Source: Hemibagrus wyckioides
Taxonomy: Eukaryota; Chordata; Actinopteri; Siluriformes; Bagridae
Length of the DNA stretch: 64,000 bases
Assembly: GCF_019097595.1 (NCBI RefSeq)
Contig: NC_080718.1
Span: 23,731,657 to 23,795,656 of the forward strand
Reading direction: 5' to 3'
The notes beneath the pieces are model-generated. The model searched no databases, had not been told where the DNA came from, and saw only the letters and a program-made list of their open reading frames with translations. The first letter of the stretch is position 1. Every line of letters starts with the position of its first letter. Both the position numbers and the translations under genes were made by a program. This document shows, in pieces, positions 52,250 through 63,356 of this stretch.

Positions 52250-52746
52250 TAATTCTAGTCTTTACGTCTTTCCCATTTATTTATTTGTTTGTTTGTTTAC
52301 AACTCCACTCACAAACATTTTTATTGCATTTAAATAGAGAGAGAGAGAGAGACTCCTCTTTTGTACTTATTTATTTATACATGAATACCTTCTTTTCATT
52401 CCCCTTCTTTCTGTCTTTATTCACTGCCGCTTTTCTTTCCTTCTCTTTCTATTCATTCATACATTCATTCATTCATTCATTTATTACATTCGACTTTGTG
52501 GCTGTTAAGGCGAGGAGCATCTGTCCGTCTCTCTTGGGCTGCGGAAGAGCCTACCCTAAACAGGTTTTAGTTAAAGCCTCTTTCCATCACCAAGGATGAT
52601 GATGTGGGGAGGAAGAGCCCCGGCACAGATTTACCGTAATCCCCAGGCAAGTGTCCCAACCTGGATCTGTAAAGAGGAGGGGAGAGGAGAGAGGAGAGGG
52701 GGGAATCATTCCAGGTGGCCAGGAGGACAAGAAGAGACAGTGGGGG

Positions 52747-52777
<31 letters not shown>

Positions 52778-52971
52778 AGAGGATGGAATATTCTAGAGGG
52801 GACAAGAAGAAAAAATCTAGAAAGGACATGAAGGAAAAAAAATCTTGTATCTCTGTGTATAGAGCTATTGTCAAGACAGGTACGTGTGTATTGCGTAGAA
52901 AATCCATGAAACACCAAAAGGTCATTTCAAGAAGACAGAGGAAGGGAAGTAAAAAAGACAGGAGGACATAC

Positions 52972-53002
<31 letters not shown>

Positions 53003-53310
53003 TGAAGAAGAAGACGCAGCAGCAACACCATGGGATTATGGGCAATGATAATCTGTCCAGTGTATGTAGGGTAAGCGTGGCTTACCCAGATCTCTTTGGG
53101 ATGAGGGCTTTGAAACCGGAGATACAAATGGGGCAAATAGTGTGCTATAAAGCCGAGGTTCCAGCTCCTCTACCTAACGAGCTCTCTGTTAACAAGCTAA
53201 CAAGCTAATGAGCTAATCTGGGTGTGGGACCAGTGTGAGCGCTCTACAGGATCGGGCTCTTGCACCGTGGCCTTATGGTGCACTTATAAATCTCAAAGTC
53301 TAACAAAGTC
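52250..53310. other. Intergenic, purine/pyrimidine-biased
   Basis: Long open frames on both strands (up to 185 codons at 52651-53208) arise from (GT)n at 52751-52778, (GA)n at 52978-53003 and A/G-rich sequence. No domain is recognisable. Confidence 0.4.
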
Positions 53311-53317
53311 ATGATTC

Positions 53318-53321
<4 letters not shown>

Positions 53322-53378
<57 letters not shown>
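53322..53378. repeat. (AT)n microsatellite
   Basis: About 28 AT dinucleotides; a similar run lies at 53971-54011. Confidence 0.97.
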
Positions 53379-53379
<1 letters not shown>

Positions 53380-53962
53380 ACTGCTCTACTGAGTTCTTGA
53401 AACTGTTCACTTAGATTTGAGAAGAGTTTATTTGTTTTCTATAACAACACGACTCTGACAGTCTGCATGTGTATATGTTAATGCGCCCGTTCTAATATGT
53501 TGTTTCTATAGTAACAGCGTACGCAGGGTCTTGTATGGTAGATGCTCCATATAATCCGAGCCTCGTAATAAAAGAACAAAAACGTCTGGGTGTTTAACAA
53601 AGGAAAATGTCTAGTTGTTGATGTGTTGAAGATTTCTCTGAGGAGACATCGTAGCATCTATTTATGGAAGGATTCCGCATTGACAGCACTTTCTAGCTGT
53701 CACGGGAAAGTCTACATGACAGTTTCATGTCTTGGTTATAAGACAAGCTGTATTTCAAAAAAAATGAGGAATGATTAGAGAATGCTGAGGGAACAATACT
53801 TTCTAGCTGCTATAAGCTAAGTGATAGTGAGAGAACGTGTTTGGTGGACATGAAATGTAACTGTAAAGGGATAAAATGTACAGTGTATTGTTATTTAATA
53901 AATAAAAATGATAACCAAATTGTTATGAAATTGCATTTTTTCTATGTCATGTCCCAAATAAC

Positions 53963-54019
<57 letters not shown>

Positions 54020-54020
<1 letters not shown>

Positions 54021-55560
54021 TTTTTTTTAGTCTACATGTTTTTTGTTTTTTTTTAAATATAACCAAAAGTATAAGATATTTTCCCGTATATCTAGCTAGA
54101 TTTAGCATAATACAGTGAATTTTTTAAATGTTGGCAAATAAATCACACAACCTGGGCAATTTTAAAAGGTATTTGTAAGATGTTTTGGCCACCAGAGTGT
54201 CTTAGGCCACCCGGTAGCCCCGCCCCTCTTTCACTACATAAGCAAAGGTGAGAGGGTTTAGTGTATGAAGTGACAACATTGCACACTTGGTATTTCTGGT
54301 TGAATAAATACATTATCCAGGTACTTGACATACACTTCTTCACTTCACACTTCTTTCACTGTGAACACACTATTCACACTATTTATACGACACAATGGAG
54401 CAGAATATTGCATAAGTGTACGATTTGGGACGCAACTCTAGCCTGGCAAGTATTACCAGAAAAAAATGAATGTGACCAGGGGACATGCTCTATAAACACA
54501 TTTGTTGATGGTTCGGAGGCTTTGGATCAGTGGGTGAGGGAAAGAGACAAAATGAGTGAGACAGAAAGAAGGAGTGTTGTGTAGGAATGAAGCATGATTT
54601 ATAATTTTAATTAAAGTCCTCACTCAAGTGAGACCACCGCTGTTACAATTACGCTAAAACACCGAACAGTCCACTGCCTCTTTTTTTTTTTTTTTTGGCA
54701 TCCTAATCAGAAATACAGGGTATGACTTCTTTTTTAAAAGCTATTGTAAACAGACCAAAATAAAAAGGACAACATCAATTTATTTATTTTTTACTTTTGA
54801 AGCTATAATCAGCACTTTTTTTTTTTTTTTTTAGAAATCTTCATTGGAGTTTGCCGTAGTCATGACATTTGCTGCTTTTGAATATAGGTCTGGATTTTAC
54901 TGCAGGCATTTTAATATAGGTCAAAGACGAGATGTGTCTTTTTTGTGTCTGAAGGCTATTCATTTTTACAGAAAATAATTAATGTGCATAAATAATGTAT
55001 GGTATAAGTCCACTCTTACTTTTCTGCTGTTTCATAAAAGATTTACAGAAGGAAATGACCCATTATGGGAGAAATAATGTTCTAGAGTTCAGGTTAATGG
55101 GCTGCATTACAATAATAACATCAAGTGTATTTTTCAAAAATCACACTAAAAGTTCCATTTAGATATTTTTGTTACGTTTTTTTTTTTTGCCTCTTAACCC
55201 ATAATACTATGAACACATTGTAATGCTGGTTAGTTATTAACAGGGTTGCCAGGGCCACTGTTTTTATGGCACATCATACTAGATTGGGGACAGGGCTGTG
55301 GGAGGATAAAGCAAACCCATGGGTGGAATTAAATCTAATCCATTTCTTCAAGCATGAGCTATAGCAAACAAAGGGAAACTGTAAGTGCAGACATGATATC
55401 TATGAGTTCTGATGTCAAATATATTGCAAAGATTGCAAGAGGGTAAAGTGGGATTATGGAGAGGAAAATGTCTATAATTTTTTCTTTTTCATTTTTTACA
55501 GATACAGGCGAATCAGAAGTGCATGCACACTACTATAAACATGTTTCCCAAACAAAAACT
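54020..55560. other. Intergenic, AT-rich
   Basis: A/T homopolymer runs at 54679-54697, 54818-54832 and 55178-55189. Nothing recognisable otherwise. Confidence 0.4.
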
Positions 55561-55565
55561 GGGCA

Positions 55566-55595
55566 GAAGAAGAAGAAGAAGAAGAAGAAGAAGAA
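55566..55595. repeat. (GAA)n microsatellite
   Basis: About nine GAA units; the Lys-rich open frame across it is an artefact of the repeat. Confidence 0.9.
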
Positions 55596-55878
55596 AAATC
55601 TTCCCAAAAAAGCCCAATATTTGCAGATTCCACTCTTTCTGTGTGGTTTCGGATGTGTAGTTGAGCTGGAAATTTTGCTGAGACCTGGCATCCTGGATAA
55701 TCAGGAAGTGTACAAGGCTTTCAGCAAAATGTATTATTATTATTATTAATAATATTATTTATTTGTTTGTTTAAAAAAAGTCCTCTGTGCCATTTCTTCG
55801 TAAACACACACAGACTCTCTCCCATTCATGATGAACTCATATTATAGAGTTAAAAAAAAAAGGTATTCATTTTGTATG

Positions 55879-55881
<3 letters not shown>

Positions 55882-55942
<61 letters not shown>
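55882..55942. repeat. (AT)n microsatellite
   Basis: About 30 AT dinucleotides. Confidence 0.97.
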
Positions 55943-55944
<2 letters not shown>

Positions 55945-56499
55945 CCACTTTCACTCAGCGTCTTTATAAACCTGGGTTACATCTCATCGCACACTTGACA
56001 TAATATGCATTTCAATTTCACAGCTTGAGCATGCAATATTTTAGAAACCTGAATCACTTCCTAACCTGCTATAGTGCTCTCCGGTAATAATTTATAGCAG
56101 CAAAATGGCAACATATAGGCCTTCACACAGAGATGGAAGCGTGACTTAAACGCCTACAGAGGCCTAAAAGCTCATTTAGCCTCTTCACGATTTGATGAAT
56201 ATTCTAATACTGTAATTAGCATTAATTCACACACTTGTGCATATATATTAAGTGCTTTAGCAGAGCTGTAGTAAGTGCAGCACAAAATTCTGAGCTCTGT
56301 TTTATACTTCACTGAAATTTGATGGGAGCTGCTGTCGTGTAGGGTAGCTGGTGTACCCTTACAGTTCTTGGACTGAATCAAATTAGGGAATGAATGCAAA
56401 TATTTACATGCAGATAAATAATAATGATTAATTGCCTCTGCATGTAAATTGTCACTGTCTGCAGCCTTTTTTTGGGGGGGGGGGTCTGCAAGTTCATTT

Positions 56500-56855
56500 G
56501 CATTCTGAACGCCTTTCTTAATGTGGCTATTTATTTTAATTTAATTTCATAGCCGCGCATACTGCACGGGAGGCTTTTTGTGTCAAAGTCGCATTAACCT
56601 CTGCCTGTTTAATATGCATCTCGCCGCGTCTCTCTCAACGCCATGAATATTCATCTTTTTATCGTTTCACTCTTCCCATAATACCTCGCGTTGCAGCGAT
56701 TGAAATTGAACTAGAAACATTTCCGTGATTACACCGAGTGCACTAGATGGGGCGCGTGTTTCAATGGCCTCCTAGCCGGCGTAGTGCGCACGTGCAGGCA
56801 GGGCGTCGCGATTCAGGGCGCAGCCACAGGTTCGCGTTTAAAAAACCCGGAAGAC
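56500..56855 (+). promoter_or_regulatory. msra: Likely msra promoter and 5' UTR
   Basis: A CpG-containing block (56740-56830: GGCGCGTG, GCCGGCGTAGTGCGCACGTG, GGGCGTCGCG) directly before the first coding exon. The more distal part (56550-56720) is repeat-free and balanced in composition, with TAATATGCATCTC and CATGAATATTCATC. No TATA box is placed sensibly, and the start site is not determined. Confidence 0.45.
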
Positions 56856-57009
56856 ATGTTTGTTTATCACGGGAAAAGTGCAAGCAAGTCTCTTTCGGCT
56901 TTTTTTATTCTGAGGATCTCGTTAGCGAACTTAAGCATGGGGAGCAAGTCGGTTTTGTCGACAAAAGACCAAGCTCTTAAAGGCAGAGAGGAGAAAATGG
57001 TCGTGGCAG
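56856..57009 (+). CDS. msra: Peptide methionine-S-sulfoxide reductase, first coding exon (partial gene)
   Basis: This exon encodes a basic, hydrophobic leader (MFVYHGKSASKSLSAFFILR...) and then MGSKSVLSTKDQALKGREEK followed by MVVA. It ends at a clear donor GCAG/GTAAAT in phase 1. The second part aligns with the N-terminus of vertebrate MSRA, where MGNSASNIVSPQEALPGRKE leads to VAAKHHVNGN. MSRA reduces methionine-S-sulfoxide in proteins, using thioredoxin. The upstream ATG at 56856 would give a mitochondrial presequence, whereas starting at the in-frame ATG at 56937 would give the cytosolic/nuclear form, as known for mammals. An open frame extends further up to 56784, but the start at 56856 gives a leader of normal length. 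The catalytic GCFW exon is not in the window; vertebrate MSRA introns are very large. Confidence 0.8.
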
Positions 57010-57199
57010 GTAAATTATTCTTGATGTCACAAAAAACACACACACAGCACGTTACAGTGAATATCATGATGAACACCCTCTCTGATTGAACCTGCACTTC
57101 TTAACATATTTAAAAAGATATAATGCAACATAACAATGTTATTCCGTATAGAGTATTAGATGTTAATTATTTAAAAACGTGTATTTATTTATTTATATC

Positions 57200-57299
57200 C
57201 TGCTTAATTTATTTCCAAAGTAACTGTTTAAGCAACTTCTGAACAGCATGCTTTCACAATACATTTACAGTACATGCATTACATAACAATTAATGAATC

Positions 57300-57368
<69 letters not shown>

Positions 57369-58035
57369 CTGCTTAAATTTATTTTCAAAGTAACTGTTTA
57401 AGCAACTTCTGAACAGCATGCTTTCACAATACATTTACAGTACATGTATTACATAACAATGAATTAATTTATTATTAATTGATTTATTTATTTGTTTATT
57501 TATCAATATCCTGCTTAAATATATTCCCAAAGTAACTGTTTAAGCAACTTCTGCACAACATGCTTTCACAATACATTTACAGTACATGCATTACATAACA
57601 ATTAATGAATCATTTATTTATTTATTTATTTATTTATACCTACCTACCTACCTACCTACCCTGCTTAAATTTATTTCCAAAGTAACTGTTTAAGCAACTT
57701 CTGAAAAACATGTTTTCACAATATATTTACAGTACATGCATTACATAACATTTATTTATTTATTTATCTATTTATCTATTTATTTATTTATTTATACATA
57801 CCCACCCTGCTTAAATTTATTTTCAAAGTAACTGTTTAAGCAACTTCTGAACAGCATGCTTTCACAATACATTTACAGTACATGCATTACATAACAATTA
57901 ATCAATCAATTAATTAATAAGTTATTTATTTATTTATTAATATCCTGCTTAAATTTATTTCCAAAGTAACTGTTTAAGCAACTTCTGCGCAACATGCTTT
58001 CACAATACGTTTCCAGTACATGCATTACATAACAG
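57200..58035. repeat. Six-copy tandem repeat with AT/TATT spacers
   Basis: Cores of about 92 bp begin CTGCTTAA(A)TTTATTT and end ACATGCATTACATAACA. They start at 57200, 57369, 57511, 57661, 57807 and 57945. Spacers of about 45-75 bp are length-variable simple sequence: (AT)n at 57308-57366, (TATT)n, (CTAC)n, (TTAA)n. Each core holds the 8-bp inverted repeat TGCTTAAA/TTTAAGCA. Confidence 0.95.
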
Positions 58036-61000
58036 GAAATTTTTGTGAAATATTACAAAATGCACAAAATCGTGGTTTATTATGAGGTCAATGTTGCTAA
58101 TAAATAATGTAAGTCTTATATAGGCAAAAAGAAAAAAATATTTTCGTGTGCAGTAACTTTTCGCATCGCAAAGTGTGATGTCAGAGTTTTCTGCAAGAGA
58201 ATGAGAAAGAGTAATGTCAAAATAGGGTCTAAGGTCCTCCAAGGGCTTGTAAATTAAAACCAGTCTTTTTTTTCTTTTATTAGTATTATATGATCAAGAT
58301 TAATTATTCTCCAGTTAGAACTTTACCCTTTTCAGGGTTGTGCTGGATCTGGAACTTGTCCAGGGAACAGAAATTAGGCACAATTAAAAAATACGCCCTG
58401 TACAGAAAGCCAGTTCTTATCAGGAGATATAGTTATGACAGTTATCTACTAAAATGCAAAGACTGATTGGTTTATCACTTGAATTAAATGTCAAACTTTA
58501 ATAATCAATAACATAAACAAGGATAAACAGCATCAGCATGAATCTAACTGCAGCTTTTAACACTATACAAGGTGTTTCTCAAATTCAGGTTTTTTGTTGT
58601 TAACATTATTGAATTATTTGTTAAGGCTTTCCGCTCTGATATTAGGATTCAGCTTCCTCGTGTTTCAGGCGTCTTTGTCTGCTCAAAGGAAGTCTATTAG
58701 ATTAAAGGCCTAAGAGATTGAATCAGTGACTGTAGACTTGCACCTTCCCGCTTAAAAATTACACATTTGCTTTGCTGTATTTCACGGATTGAGATGCATG
58801 TGACCTGTTTTTCTTCTATGCAAAATGATATACAAAAGTCTGTATAGCATCAAACATGTCTGTTGACTATAGACATTTCCAGCATTGACAACCATGCAAA
58901 ATCCTCTTGTTTTCTCATGAGCGTGCTTTATCTGAATTTCTTTTATTACTTTTTAAACACAGGATGATGTGTACCTTTTCAATCCAGTATCTTTCTTTTT
59001 CTGAAAATTCTTGCTGCGTCATTATGATTTAAAGATTGTTTAATAGTAAGAAGTAGGAAAGGCCAATCAGATTGCAGACTATAACCTTCTGAAGCCTGGA
59101 GCCAGAAAAGTGTACGATCATGCAGCACTAGTTACATGTCACTAGTTATTTCTTAATCTGCTGGTAAAGGCAGGTCACAGAGAGAGTGATAAATACAGGC
59201 CTGAAAGTCAAAGCACGAGTTGTAGCATTGATTAAAAAAAATCCAGCCAGTTTCAGTACAGTACCCAGAATGCATCTGGGTACACACATGCTGTTTTCCC
59301 TAGAGATCGCTGTGACTCGTTTTCACAGACACGATGGCACACATAACTGGGCTGTGTATATTTTACTATATGCATATTTGTGACGTTTATTCAAAAATGC
59401 TTTCACTATTTTTATACATTTTATACAGTCTATTTGCTTCAATATAGATGTGACACAGTTTAAAAGCTAACAGCTGCTAATGACTAAGTTGCTAAGCTTT
59501 TCCATGTGTTGTTCATCATCATTGCTACTGTTTTAGTGAAAATGCACATTTTTTTTAGCATCCTTCCATGTTGTTTTGAGCTGAGCAATGCATTGTGGGA
59601 GTTTTAGTACCATGGCACTATTAGAAGACCATCTGTGCATTTTGCGCATGAAAGCTCCACCCACGTCGTAAATTCCTGCTCCGTCTGTCGAAGCAGCTCA
59701 TTGTCACAGCATGGCGGAAGTTTCCGGGCCTCCACCTCCCATGAGGGGGTGTGGCAGGAGCTCTGGGCTCTGATGGAGGCAGTACCTGCTGTTCTTTTTA
59801 TGGCTAGCTATTACAGTCTGATTTTGGAGAACCCATATGCTTAAAGCTCCAGAACAGTAGTGCAGATTTGTTCGCAGTGGTCAAGGTCTTTAAACCAAGT
59901 GCTACATCAAATCGACACAACCTGAGGATGTGTATGCAGACCTGACCCCGAGACTTTGTGCTCTAGTGGCTTGTCTGAGCCAGACCTTTTGAGTCACTAC
60001 ATGATATTCTCCAAGTCTAGCAATAACGAGACATATGAATAGTGTGTGTGTGTGTGTGTGCACGCATGTGTGTGTGTAGAGCAAAAAAACTGCAGTGAAG
60101 CAAAATCTTGATGTAGTATCATGGAAGGACAAATGACTTCCCCAGGAGCCTGAGACAAGCAGATTATGGATTCTGGCTATCAATTTTTTTTTCATTCACA
60201 GTTGTCCGCCTGGTGATATCACCTATGTGTGTGTGTGTTTGTGTGTTTAGCTTCCCTCAGCCAACAACCATAAAAGTCTTGAAATGAATATATGACACAA
60301 ATGCCCCTCGATGCTATGGTGCATTGCATGCTATTTTTACGAATCCGCCCACTTGCTGTACTACACACATGAAGCAAAGATGTGCTGTGGTGTCAGTAGG
60401 GACTAGTTTTATTAGAAATACTAATTACCTTGAACAGACCATATTTCCAAGTTTAGGATGTAGAAACAGCGCCAAAACTGACAATACAGTACAGTACAGG
60501 GGAAAAAAAACAACTAGCGCAACAAACGTTCGCCTGCCATTTAAACACTTTAGATTGAAGGCGCTAGTCAGGTTGATGGAGAACGCCTCAGCTCATAGCT
60601 GACATGATGGCCGGAGACCTTCTGTCTCTGTCCTGTCGTGGAGGGTGTAAACACAATGCTTCATCAGCAGAAAGCGGATCATCAGGAGAGGATAAAGACG
60701 ACTACGTAAAGTCACCCTTGTCATGGATTTCAGTGCTTGTTTCTTTTCCATTGTCTGTACTGATGATTAAATGCAGAACATTGATGCTGGTTGTAGTATT
60801 TTTTCTTAGTTAGTGTATTAATTAGGCAGGAATAACATGCAGTACTTCAGAGCTTTGACTTGCCTGCTAAGCTAAAGGATTTCTGATTATTTTCAACCTG
60901 GACATTGCATCCAGAACACTTCATATGGTTCTTGTTAGAGCTCAGGGAAAAAGTCAGGGCGTTGATGCTGTTGTTTTTGCAGTTGTGAGTCGTGGTGCTA

Positions 61001-61255
61001 AGATGCTTCTACATTGTATTAGATCCGGTTGCATGCTTTTCTTTTTTTTATTATTAATAATATAATCATGAGATAAAATAGTTTGCACTGTGTTGGAGCT
61101 GTAATCAAAATGATTTCTCTGGTTACCTCTTAATGGGAGTCCTGAAGTCAGGAAAGACCATCTCCCCATATGCAGAAATGGAATAGAAATTGAACAACAA
61201 AAGGCGAAATCAGTCCAAACTTACGTAGTTCAATCCAAATTTAAATAAATATATA

Positions 61256-61345
61256 TATATTGGTCACATACACAATCATACGCAGTGCGACATGCAGTGA
61301 AATGCTTTTTTTTCTGACTGTCTGAGAATAAAAAGGAAATTTACA
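61256..61345. repeat. Fragment of a dispersed fish repeat
   Basis: TTGGTCACATACACAATCAT and GCAGTGAAATGCTTTTTTTTC resemble a widespread fish repeat with the motif CAGTGAAATTCTTT. Borders are unclear. Confidence 0.4.
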
Positions 61346-61373
61346 CAAATACCACAAATCTACTCATCTATAC

Positions 61374-61456
61374 CGTGCACGTATGACAGTCACGTCTCGA
61401 TATTCCAGTGACAATATTGCAGAATTTAGTTTGAGTGCAAAAACGCTGTCGACTCC
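61374..61456. repeat. Diverged duplicated segment, copy A
   Basis: CACGTATGACAGTCACGTCTC, GATATTCCAGTGACA-T-T-GCAG and GAGTGCAAAAACGCTGTCG. Matched in direct orientation at 62138-62230. Confidence 0.65.
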
Positions 61457-62137
61457 AAACCAAATGTCTCCAGTCTGATAGAAAGCCTCAGGATAGAAAG
61501 ACCTGCAAAAGCTCTCAGTAATGCAGGAGCAGTTTGATGCAGAGCATGCTCCGTTGGACATCGATTGTCTCATGGAGCGGATAGAAGGAATTGCTCATGA
61601 TGGGTAAGAGCTTGGCCTGCAATCTTCTCTCCATTACTGACTTCAGAGTCTCAAGGCTGAGCTCTCAAAGTGCTCCAGCTTTCCTGATGATCGTTCACCT
61701 CGATGCTGTTCTAGCAAACAATGGCGTGGACCAGAACAGCTGAATAACTGTATAAGGGCTGTAATGCTGTAAAGAGACTCGATGAAGCCGCCTCTGTCCC
61801 TTTTTGTATAGGATGTCTGGGCTCATCATTCCGGAGTGTTAATAATTAATGCGTCTTAGATACGCGTGTGACATGGTGCTAATGCTTTTTTTTTTCTTTT
61901 CTTGAGTTAGAGTTAATAATAGGGTGAATTTCTGATTTTTTTTTTATTTAAAAAATCGAAACAAGAAATGTACAAAACATTCTTTCAGCACAGATTTATT
62001 TTAGAAACAAAATATTAAATGTAATTCTTTAGAAAAACAATAGGCACATAATTTAAAGGTGTACACATTCATTCCGATTAATTTATTTATTTTTGAGTGT
62101 ATTTAAACATAGTCAACCTATCTATACATATACAGCA

Positions 62138-62230
62138 GTGCTCACGTATGATAGTCACGACTCGATATTCCGGTGACATTCTCGCAGTAAACAACAAAAC
62201 AGAACTGAGCACAAACACGGCGTCGGCTCT
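62138..62230. repeat. Diverged duplicated segment, copy B
   Basis: CACGTATGATAGTCACGACTC, GATATTCCGGTGACATTCTC and GAGCACAAACACGGCGTCGGC. Direct relative of copy A, about 760 bp away. Confidence 0.65.
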
Positions 62231-62563
62231 TGACTTTCCATCCACAGAATCCTCTTTTATTAAAGTTGTCATCAGATCCCTGTTGAGGATATTTCTAGCT
62301 ATACCATAATAACTTGGTGAGTTGTTATAATAATTAACACTAATGGTGAAATAAAGTCAAAATAAAGGTGAATTGGTGAGGTAACCACCAAATGGCTGGA
62401 CTGCATAATCCCTGCTTTGATGACCATCTGATAGTGAGGACAATGGGTTCCAGGGTTCAAGGTCTGATCAAGATGTTTGATAGCTGTACAATATAACGAC
62501 ACAGATACAAGCCTAATATATCAGTTTGTAATCAGAAAAACATATAATGTGTATGTAGAACTA

Positions 62564-62594
<31 letters not shown>

Positions 62595-62604
62595 TTGTAT
62601 ATAC

Positions 62605-63356
62605 ATCTCTGGAAAAAAATAAGAGACCACTGCAAAATAATCAGTTTCTTATGTTTTTTTCTTACAGGTGCATGTATTGGTGAGATGAACAGTTTTGTTT
62701 CATTTTTTGTGAACTGCTGACAATTGTTGTTGATCTTACGGCTGCTCCCTACATGTGTGAGGGGTCACCACAGCGGACCAACTGGTCCACACATCAACTT
62801 GGCACAGGTTTTTACGCCGGATGCCCTTCCTGACACAACCCTCCCATTTTTATCCGGGCTTGGGACCGTCACTACATCTAGTGGCTGGGGTCAGGCACTG
62901 GCTGGGAATCGAACCCGGGCCTTCCACATGATAGGCGAGAAACTGCTGACAATATTTCAAAATATACCTATTGTTATTTAGAGTGTATATTTAAAGGAAA
63001 TGACAACACATCAAATTAACCCAAGATCATGCAGTATTTGCAGAGCTTTAATAACTCAAATAAAACAAAATGTAAATAATTTGTAAACAAATTGTGTTCA
63101 TTCTTTGGCTAAATAACATTAAGAAATCAGTGTTTGGTGGAATAACCCTGATTTGCATGTGTTTTGGCTCCATGCTCTCCACCAGTTTTTCACATTGCTG
63201 TTGGGGAACTTTATACCTCCCTTTTTGCAAAAAAGCAAACAGCTCAGCTTTGCTTGATGGTTTGTGATCATCCATCTTCCTCCTGATGACATTCCAGAGG
63301 TTTTCAATAGGGGTCAAATCTGGAGATTGAGCAGTGGTATCTTATTTTTTTTCCAT
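62605..63356 (-). mobile_element. Internally deleted Tc1-like element, interrupted by a SINE
   Basis: The left terminus GGAAAAAAATAAGAGACCAC (62611) and right terminus GTGGTATCTTATTTTTTTTCC (63334-63354) are inverse complements. Inside, on the minus strand, is the transposase C-terminus: TPIENLWNVIRRKMDDHKPS, then QQQCEKLVESM. Everything upstream (catalytic D,D segments and DNA-binding region) is deleted, with the break next to the right terminal repeat near 63329. It is not functional. Confidence 0.85.
62725..62940 (-). mobile_element. tRNA-type SINE inserted in the Tc1 relic
   Basis: A 216-bp insert bounded by the 13-bp direct repeat AACTGCTGACAAT (62712-62724 and 62941-62953). On the minus strand it carries a pol III B-box GGTTCGATTCC (62915-62905). 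It then has GAAGGGCATCCGGCGTAAAA and GGGAGCAGCCGTAAG near its 3' end, hallmarks of a common fish SINE family. The 5' A-box part is missing, so the copy is 5'-truncated. Confidence 0.8.

Noticed and set aside
52651..53208. 185-codon open frame
   Set aside because: Driven by (GT)n, (GA)n and A/G bias; its opposite strand is equally open.
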